Positions 12,893 through 16,960 of a stretch of DNA of 16,960 nucleotides are shown piece after piece. A program made the translations under genes and the position numbers. Position 1 is the stretch's first letter. The number at the start of each line of letters is the position of its first letter. The stretch comes from an uncultured Oscillibacter sp. (GTDB taxonomy: Bacteria > Bacillota > Clostridia > Oscillospirales > Oscillospiraceae): contig URXS01000035.1 in assembly GCA_900551885.1 (NCBI GenBank), positions 1 through 16,960 of the forward strand, in the 5' to 3' direction. The notes beneath the pieces are model-generated. The model did not search any database, was not told the DNA's origin, and was given only the letters and a program-made list of their open reading frames with translations.

Positions 12893-13371
12893 GCTACGCC
12901 GTCGTTTACAGCAGCCGCACCGGCAACACCGCCCTGCTGGCCCAGGCCATCCGGGAGGCCCTGCCCCGGGAGGAGTGTCTTTATTTTGGTGAGCCCAACT
13001 CCAGGGCTTTGGGAGCAGAGATGATCTATGTGGGCTTCTGGACGGACAAGGGCACCTGTGATGAGGAGATCGCCCGGTTTTTACAGGGTCTGACAGGCCA
13101 GAAGGTGTTCCTCTTCGGCACCGCCGGATTTGGCGGCGCCCCCGCCTACTTTACCCAGATCCTGGGCCGGGTGAAGGAAAATCTGCCCACCGGCGTTTCG
13201 GTGGTGGGAACTTATATGTGCCAGGGAAAAATGCCCCAGACGGTGCGGGACCGCTATGCAGCCATGGAGGACAGCCCCCGGCGCACCGCCATGCTGGAAA
13301 ACTTTGACCGGGCCATCAGCCATCCGGACCAACAGGACCTGGCCCGGCTCAGGGCTGCCGTGACGGAATAA
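12889..13371 (+). CDS. bilS: Flavodoxin-family protein, probable redox partner of the reductase
   Basis: A 160-aa flavodoxin-like protein. The FMN phosphate loop is at SSRTGNTALLA (8-18), with the flavin-contact loops around GFWTDKGTC (49-57) and FGTAGFGGAPAYF (76-88). It overlaps the reductase stop by 4 bases (ATGA) and has GGAGGAAACGA upstream, so the two are translationally coupled. In the bilQRS arrangement the third gene is a flavodoxin-like flavin reductase that assists BilR. Since BilR here has no NAD(P)H domain, an electron carrier is needed, which this would provide. Cytoplasmic, no signal peptide. The last gene before a strong terminator. Confidence 0.87.
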   Translation: MSYAVVYSSRTGNTALLAQAIREALPREECLYFGEPNSRALGAEMIYVGFWTDKGTCDEEIARFLQGLTGQKVFLFGTAGFGGAPAYFTQILGRVKENLPTGVSVVGTYMCQGKMPQTVRDRYAAMEDSPRRTAMLENFDRAISHPDQQDLARLRAAVTE

Positions 13372-13376
13372 CTGAC

Positions 13377-13420
13377 AAAAGAGAAGGACATCCCTCCGGA
13401 TGTCCTTCTCTTTTGCTTTT
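13377..13420. terminator. Bidirectional terminator after bilS
   Basis: A 17-bp perfect stem (AAAAGAGAAGGACATCC, 13377-13393, with 13398-13414), CTCC loop, then GCTTTT. The A/T-rich base of the stem makes it workable in both directions, so it also serves the convergent membrane protein gene ending at 13482. Confidence 0.9.
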
Positions 13421-13481
13421 AAATCGTCAGAGGCGGCCGCCGCAGCGCGACAGGTCTCGGGAAAACCGGCTCGCGGACTTC

Positions 13482-14288
13482 TTATTTCCGGGGGTGCCGC
13501 GGGGAATCGTCCGCATCATCCTCCAGCAGATTCAGCGCTCTCTTTATGTTTACATACAGCTTCCCGAGGTAGGATGGCGGAGGCGGCCCTCCGTGTTTTT
13601 TGATATATGCCTGCCGGTACCGGGTCCGAAGCTTTTCCAGTGCGAGGGGCCTCTCCGTGTGAAACACATCCGGCTGCTCCCCTTCAAACGTGAGGGGAAT
13701 CTTTCCGCACAGTTCCTTTACACAGCCGTACTGGGTCATGGTGAGAAAGCACATGCACAGCAGTCCCACGATCTGCGCGGCGAACAAAAACCATATGATC
13801 GCCGCAAGCAGAGGCGACAGGTCCAGCGTTTCCATGCTGGTGACAAATTTGTAGATGATGAACACCAGGATCGCAAAATAGCAGGGAAGCTGCAGGACCG
13901 TGCCGCCGAACGAAAAGCCGTTTGCGTAGATCAGATAACTCTGCCAGCGGAAGAGGGTCTTCTGGTGGGCCACATTGACCAGCGATTCCAGGTAACTCAC
14001 GTAGGCGTCAAGCCCCATCATCTTGGCTGTGTACTTCAGGATATTGTAAAAGCTCAGGGAGAACAGAAAGGGCAGCAGAACGAACAGCCAGGCCACATCC
14101 TGGGACAGCGCATAGTAGATGATCAGGCCATAGGCGCCCAGGGAAACAGAAATGATGGCCAGGAAAGAGGACTGTATGGAGCAGAGCTCACTTTGCAGGT
14201 ACTTGATCTGCTCCACTACCAGCGCCTCTTCCCTTTCGTCAGTCAGTTGATGGGAACACGTCTCCACAGAAAACCGGTCAGCCTCCAT
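13482..14288 (-). CDS. Four-helix membrane protein of unknown function
   Basis: A 268-aa inner-membrane protein with four predicted segments: about 42-61 (FLAIISVSLGAYGLIIYYAL), 65-84, 128-149 (VLQLPCYFAILVFIIYKFV) and 158-183. These are arranged as two hairpins around a cytoplasmic, mildly helical loop (85-120). The first 40 residues are acidic and helical (EEALVVEQIKYLQSEL), probably coiled. The last ~85 residues are a basic soluble tail ending in DDADDSPRHPRK. ATG 14288 has AGGAGGTG 5 bp upstream. The earlier ATG at 14330 overlaps the -10. I know of no named family. The helical stalk plus paired helices recalls small bacterial membrane proteins of unknown role, but no effector partner gene is present. 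Confidence 0.8.
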   Translation of the reverse strand: MEADRFSVETCSHQLTDEREEALVVEQIKYLQSELCSIQSSFLAIISVSLGAYGLIIYYALSQDVAWLFVLLPFLFSLSFYNILKYTAKMMGLDAYVSYLESLVNVAHQKTLFRWQSYLIYANGFSFGGTVLQLPCYFAILVFIIYKFVTSMETLDLSPLLAAIIWFLFAAQIVGLLCMCFLTMTQYGCVKELCGKIPLTFEGEQPDVFHTERPLALEKLRTRYRQAYIKKHGGPPPPSYLGKLYVNIKRALNLLEDDADDSPRHPRK

Positions 14289-14320
14289 AAAAACACCTCC
14301 TGTCCACATACCTCCCCTTA

Positions 14321-14349
14321 TTTTTACCAAATTTTAACTATCCGGTCAA
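14321..14349 (-). promoter_or_regulatory. Promoter of the membrane protein gene
   Basis: On the minus strand, -35 TTGACC (14349-14344), 17-bp spacer and -10 TAAAAA (14326-14321), about 33 bp before the start codon. Confidence 0.5.
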
Positions 14350-14461
14350 TACTGCAACGATGTTTCCATGACATCTTTGATTGCCGCGGTCTCCCGGCAG
14401 CATATGATTGCATCCCACGGCTGCATACGGCTCAGCCGGAACAGACGCTCTTGGCAGCAGG

Positions 14462-14492
14462 AAGCGCCCCCGGCATTGGCCGGAGGCGCTTG
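14462..14492 (-). terminator. Possible terminator after the thioesterase gene
   Basis: A 13-bp stem with one mismatch (AAGCGCCCCCGGC with GCCGGAGGCGCTT) lies just past the thioesterase stop at 14508. There is no real T tract on the minus strand (TTCCTGC), so its strength is doubtful. The rest of the 14289-14507 gap holds only the promoter above and no gene. Confidence 0.45.
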
Positions 14493-14507
14493 TCAAAAGG
14501 CTCCGAT

Positions 14508-15257
14508 TCAGAATTCACACCGGCAGGTGAAGCAGGTCCCGTTGGGGCCCATGGCCTCCATCTGATAGACGTCGTCCCCCTCCCGCTGCCCCAGCAGCCG
14601 CAGCTCCTGGTCCAGCGTGGCCTCCCGGCTGTAGTTGATGTAGAAGGTCCGGGGCACCCGCTCCCGCAGGTCCGCGGGCAGGAAGTCCCAGATGATGTCG
14701 CCGTAGTTGCCGCTGTACAGGTGGCCGTTGCCGTCCAGGTCCGACCAGCGGACCGGGCGGCTTCCCAGCTCCTCCAGCCCCTGCCGGGGCAGCAGCACCT
14801 TCCGGGTGGGTGGGCAGTCGATCTCCACCGGGCAGGTGCCCAGCTTCTTGGCGGTGAAGGATTCCGGCCGCAGGATCCGCCGGGTCTCAGGGTCCACCAG
14901 CACCCAGTCACTGCGGATGGCGCAGCGCAGGGCGCCGGTCTGGTCCCGCATCTCATAGACCCGCTGCATATGGGCCCCCTTGGTGCCGTCCTCCCAGGTG
15001 GTCACATCCAGCACGTCCCGGACCCTGGGGCAATCCTGGATCTTCAGGGCGATCCGGGACAGCAGGAACACCTCCCGACTGGCCCAGAGCTTGTCGTGGG
15101 TCAATCCCCGGGCATCGTAGTCATATCCGGCGGCAGCCGCCGCCAGGCTCAGCAGTGTGCCCACCCGGGAGCGCTGAAAGCGGTCGCAGCCGGCAAAGTT
15201 CATCTCTACCTGACGGGTGTAGCTGTTGTCCGTCAGGGTCTGCCGAAAGCAGTCCAT
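14508..15257 (-). CDS. Acyl-ACP thioesterase
   Basis: A 249-aa double-hotdog thioesterase of the bacterial FatA/FatB type (acyl-ACP thioesterase family), which releases free fatty acid from acyl carrier protein. The first hotdog opens with YTRQVEMNFAGCDRFQRSRVGTLL. The second holds the catalytic signature RWSDLDGNGHLYSGNYGD (170-186; Asp, Asn/His) followed by TFYINYSREATLDQELRL. Length equals the usual bacterial form. ATG 15257 has GGAGGAGG 6 bp upstream; the frame extends further 5' without a ribosome site and across the promoter. No fatty-acid synthesis genes are adjacent. A short GC-rich hairpin precedes the ribosome site. The Cys near the end (CFTCRCEF) is unusual but of unknown meaning. 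Confidence 0.88.
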   Translation of the reverse strand: MDCFRQTLTDNSYTRQVEMNFAGCDRFQRSRVGTLLSLAAAAAGYDYDARGLTHDKLWASREVFLLSRIALKIQDCPRVRDVLDVTTWEDGTKGAHMQRVYEMRDQTGALRCAIRSDWVLVDPETRRILRPESFTAKKLGTCPVEIDCPPTRKVLLPRQGLEELGSRPVRWSDLDGNGHLYSGNYGDIIWDFLPADLRERVPRTFYINYSREATLDQELRLLGQREGDDVYQMEAMGPNGTCFTCRCEF

Positions 15258-15271
15258 ATAGTACCTCCTCC

Positions 15272-15289
15272 GGCCCGGCAAGCCGGGCC
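15272..15289 (-). other. Leader hairpin upstream of the thioesterase ribosome site
   Basis: GGCCCGG pairs with CCGGGCC around a CAAG loop, ending a few bases before GGAGGAGG on the minus strand. It may shape translation or protect the 5' end of the mRNA; no ligand or known class recognised. Confidence 0.45.
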
Positions 15290-15311
15290 CTTCGTTGTAA
15301 TTTTCCCGTCT

Positions 15312-15340
15312 ATAATACCACAATCCGGCGCCGCGCTCAA
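15312..15340 (-). promoter_or_regulatory. Promoter of the thioesterase gene
   Basis: On the minus strand, -35 TTGAGC (15340-15335), 17-bp spacer, -10 TATTAT (15317-15312). It is divergent from the ridA promoter 44 bp away. Confidence 0.75.
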
Positions 15341-15383
15341 GCGCCCGCTGCACGTTTCCCAGGCAGAAAGGCCCTGGAAGCAA

Positions 15384-15411
15384 TTGACTTTTCCCCGGGG
15401 TATGATATGAT
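15384..15411 (+). promoter_or_regulatory. Promoter of ridA
   Basis: -35 TTGACT (15384-15389), 16-bp spacer, -10 TATGAT (15406-15411). A second TATGAT (15401-15406) overlaps but would leave only an 11-bp spacer. Confidence 0.7.
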
Positions 15412-15423
15412 AGGTATACCTAT
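15410..15423. promoter_or_regulatory. Perfect 14-bp palindrome at the ridA transcript start
   Basis: ATAGGTATACCTAT is a perfect palindrome that starts in the last bases of the -10 and covers the expected transcript start, the usual position for a repressor operator. No regulator gene is adjacent, so the binding protein is unknown. Confidence 0.5.
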
Positions 15424-15446
15424 TATTGCTGAGGAGGACGATTCCA

Positions 15447-15821
15447 ATGAATAAGACCGTCATTTCCACCACCGCCGCCCCCGGCGCCATCGGCCCCTAC
15501 TCCCAGGGCTGGACCGTGGGCGAGTTCGTGTTCACCTCCGGCCAGATTCCCGTAGACCCCGCCACCGGCGTCGCTCCCGAGGGCATCGCCGCCCAGGCCG
15601 AGCAGAGCTGCAAGAACGTGGCCGCCATTCTGGAGGCCGCCGGCGTGACCCTGGAGTCCGTGGTCAAGACCACCTGCTTCCTGGCCGACATGGGCGATTT
15701 CGGCGCCTTCAACGAGGTGTACGCCAAGTACTTCACCTCCAAGCCCGCCCGCTCCTGCGTGGCGGTGAAGGAACTGCCCAAGGGCGTGCTGTGCGAGATC
15801 GAGGCCATCGCCGTCAAGTAA
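15447..15821 (+). CDS. ridA: RidA family enamine/imine deaminase
   Basis: A 124-aa YjgF/YER057c/UK114 protein. RidA trimers hydrolyse reactive enamine/imine intermediates such as 2-aminoacrylate released by PLP enzymes, protecting other PLP enzymes such as the aminotransferase in this window. Typical features are AIGPYSQG at 14-21, FTSGQIPVDPATG at 29-41, the conserved catalytic Arg in PARSCVAV (R102), and EIEAIA at 117-122 with Glu117. ATG 15447 has GGAGG 9 bp upstream and matches the family start. The TTG-type upstream codons overlap the palindrome. It is monocistronic, with a perfect palindrome over its promoter and a terminator right after. Confidence 0.95.
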   Translation: MNKTVISTTAAPGAIGPYSQGWTVGEFVFTSGQIPVDPATGVAPEGIAAQAEQSCKNVAAILEAAGVTLESVVKTTCFLADMGDFGAFNEVYAKYFTSKPARSCVAVKELPKGVLCEIEAIAVK

Positions 15822-15830
15822 ACACTCTCA

Positions 15831-15868
15831 TAAAAAAGACAGAGGGCTTTTGCCCCCTGTCTTTTTTA
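15831..15868. terminator. Bidirectional terminator between ridA and degV
   Basis: A 16-bp stem with one mismatch (TAAAAAAGACAGAGGG with 15853-15868) and a 6-base loop (CTTTTG). The arms end in A6 and T6, so it ends transcription from both convergent genes. Confidence 0.9.
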
Positions 15869-15881
15869 TGCCCATATTTGG

Positions 15882-16721
15882 TTATTTCCGCAGGAACACC
15901 AGGCCCAGGGTGTCCGGGCCGCAGTGGCAGAAAACGGTGCAGCCCACCTTGCCCTGGATGATCTGACCGAAGCGGCCGTCCTCCTCCAGGAGCTGCCGGG
16001 CAATCTCGGTGAGGCCCGGGGTGCGGCAGGTGTCCACCAGGAAGACGCGGCTGGTATCGATGTCCGTCCGGCCCGCCAGCCGGTCCCGGATATACTCGCC
16101 CACCACCTTCTCCATGGAGCCCCGGTACTTTTTCACCACGGACATCTTGCCGTCAATGACCTCTATGCAGGGGTGCAGCTTCAAAAGGTTGGCGCCCAGG
16201 GCCGTGACGGCGGAGCAGCGGCCGCCCTTCTTCATGTAGTCCAGACGGTCCAGTACGAAGCTGATCTCCACCCGAGGAATCAGATCATCCAGCAGGGCGA
16301 GGATCTCCGCCACGGACTTGCCGGCCTCGGCGGCCTCGGCCGCCGCCAGCACCACCATGCCGTGGCCCATGCTGAGGTTGCTGGAGTCCACCACGTAGAC
16401 CTCCGGCACCTCCTCCGCCGCCAGCTTGGCGTTCTGATGGCAGCAGGAAAAGCCCATGCCGATGTTGATGTGGATGACGGCGTCATACCGCTCCGTCTCC
16501 CGGCGGAATACGGTCTCATAGTCCGCCACATTGACGGCGTTGGTGGTGGTGATCTCTCCGCCGGCGTCCACATGGGCGGCGATGTCCGCCGTGCAGATGT
16601 TCACGCCGTCCTGATACAGCTTGCCCGCCTTGACGATACCCAGCGGCAGGACAGTGATGTTGTGTTGTTCCAGCAGCTCGGCCGGCAGATCGCAGGTCGA
16701 GTCGGTTGTAATTTTAATCAT
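15882..16721 (-). CDS. DegV family fatty-acid-binding protein
   Basis: A 279-aa DegV protein, the usual length. These bind a long-chain fatty acid in a cleft between two alpha/beta domains and, as FakB proteins in related Firmicutes, present exogenous fatty acid to the kinase FakA. Visible features are the N-terminal DSTCDLP (7-13), the TTTNAVNVADYETVF lid region, DSSNLSMGHG near 116-125, and FVLDRLDYMKKGGRCSAVTA, the family hallmark. ATG 16721 has GGAAGGAG 8 bp upstream. No fakA lies in the window. With the acyl-ACP thioesterase nearby, a lipid role is plausible but the two are not co-transcribed. Binding of lipid is family knowledge, partner kinase inferred. Confidence 0.93.
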   Translation of the reverse strand: MIKITTDSTCDLPAELLEQHNITVLPLGIVKAGKLYQDGVNICTADIAAHVDAGGEITTTNAVNVADYETVFRRETERYDAVIHINIGMGFSCCHQNAKLAAEEVPEVYVVDSSNLSMGHGMVVLAAAEAAEAGKSVAEILALLDDLIPRVEISFVLDRLDYMKKGGRCSAVTALGANLLKLHPCIEVIDGKMSVVKKYRGSMEKVVGEYIRDRLAGRTDIDTSRVFLVDTCRTPGLTEIARQLLEEDGRFGQIIQGKVGCTVFCHCGPDTLGLVFLRK

Positions 16722-16748
16722 GCGGTTCTCCTTCCGTTTTCCCAGCAG

Positions 16749-16766
16749 CCGCTCCTTGGGGAGCGG
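16749..16766 (-). other. Leader hairpin before degV
   Basis: CCGCTCC pairs with GGAGCGG around TTGG, between the operator and the ribosome site of degV. It has no T tract and no recognised class. Confidence 0.35.
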
Positions 16767-16783
16767 TCACAGACGGTACATTT

Positions 16784-16798
16784 TGTGATTTTATCACA
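16784..16798. promoter_or_regulatory. Perfect dyad upstream of degV
   Basis: TGTGAT-TTT-ATCACA, a 15-bp perfect inverted repeat. On the minus strand the embedded TAAAAT could be the -10 of degV, although its -35 is poor. The form resembles operators of Crp/Fnr or fatty-acid-type regulators, but no regulator can be named from this. Confidence 0.4.
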
Positions 16799-16840
16799 GC
16801 TTGCCCCGAAATGCCACCCCCAGCCCAGGTCTGAACAGGG

Positions 16841-16878
16841 AAAAAATGGTCCGCTCCCGTCAAAGGCAGGGGCGGACC
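16841..16878 (-). terminator. Terminator of the gene entering from the right edge
   Basis: On the minus strand GGTCCGCCCC pairs with GGAGCGGACC (10 bp, one G-U; 11-base loop), followed by ATTTTTT. It lies 22 bp after the stop at 16901. Confidence 0.85.
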
Positions 16879-16900
16879 CGTAAAGAATCTGCAAATTTTT

Positions 16901-16960
16901 TCAATTCCCTCTCAGGGCCTCCACCCGGGCGCCCAGGGCCAGGGCGTCGTCGGCGCTGTG
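16901..16960 (-). CDS. C-terminal end of an unidentified gene (5' part outside window)
   Basis: On the minus strand the frame reads HSADDALALGARVEALRGN then TGA (16903-16901), followed by the terminator above. Codon use is ordinary for the window. Nineteen residues do not allow a family call. Confidence 0.6.
   Translation of the reverse strand, partial: HSADDALALGARVEALRGN

Noticed and set aside
13482..14288. Membrane protein as a CBASS or SLATT-type defence effector
   Set aside because: It has more than two membrane segments, and there is no cyclase, SMODS, SLOG or other defence gene near; the idea has no support beyond general shape.
13413..15410. Plus-strand open frame of 665 codons
   Set aside because: It runs antisense to the membrane protein, its promoter region and the thioesterase. 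The translation is Gln/His/Arg-rich with no domain. It has no ribosome site, and the minus-strand genes have clear families or membrane segments, starts and promoters.
15924..16883. Plus-strand open frame of 319 codons opposite degV
   Set aside because: It covers the degV promoter and operator and shows no family; DegV motifs are complete on the other strand.
1..16960. CRISPR arrays, insertion sequences or phage genes
   Set aside because: No regularly spaced repeats, transposase or integrase motifs or phage structural proteins were seen on either strand.

Overview
The window reads as chromosome from a GC-rich, anaerobic, gut-type Clostridia, most like the Oscillospiraceae/Flavonifractor-Oscillibacter side of the Firmicutes. 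The basis is GC-rich coding with strong AGGAGG ribosome sites, sigma-A type promoters, L-box (lysine) riboswitch control, a B. subtilis-like acetylase DAP pathway and a bilirubin-reductase type operon. The genus is inference; no rRNA or other marker is present.

Layout. 1-1385: C-terminal part of an unrecognised protein and a 185-aa unrecognised protein, closed by a strong terminator. 1492-7258: a diaminopimelate/lysine block. patA (N-acetyl-DAP aminotransferase) comes first. Next is a small divergent regulatory pair (Cys-rich mini-protein and XRE repressor) with two matching operator dyads. Then an M20 deacetylase (probable dapL) on the minus strand, and a lysine riboswitch with terminator controlling dapA-dapB-dapH, which overlap or almost touch. 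Together these cover aspartate semialdehyde + pyruvate to LL-DAP by the acetyl branch. 7312-9433: a stand-alone ComEC-like metallo-beta-lactamase-fold protein and a Gfo/Idh/MocA (inositol-dehydrogenase-like) oxidoreductase. 9434-10754: a scar. A minus-strand tRNA-like 3' half and its hairpin directly abut a citrate synthase gene that has lost its 5' end. 10833-11297: a perfect-consensus promoter, tRNA-Leu(GAG), tRNA-Leu(CAG), a terminator, and a decayed third tRNA-Leu 3' end with its own terminator.

11307-13415: the most interesting unit, a MarR regulator, an Old Yellow Enzyme-like FMN/4Fe-4S reductase and a flavodoxin in an overlapping operon. The order, the HGDR signature at residues 164-167 of the reductase, and the lack of a C-terminal NAD(P)H/FAD domain match the recently described bilQRS bilirubin-to-urobilinogen system. 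Two 17-bp operators bracket its promoter.

13482-16960: an orphan four-helix membrane protein and an acyl-ACP thioesterase on the minus strand, ridA on the plus strand with a perfect palindrome at its promoter, a DegV lipid-binding protein on the minus strand, and the last 19 codons of another minus-strand gene with its terminator. Nearly every transcription unit ends in a visible intrinsic terminator. No CRISPR array, insertion sequence, rRNA or phage gene was seen.
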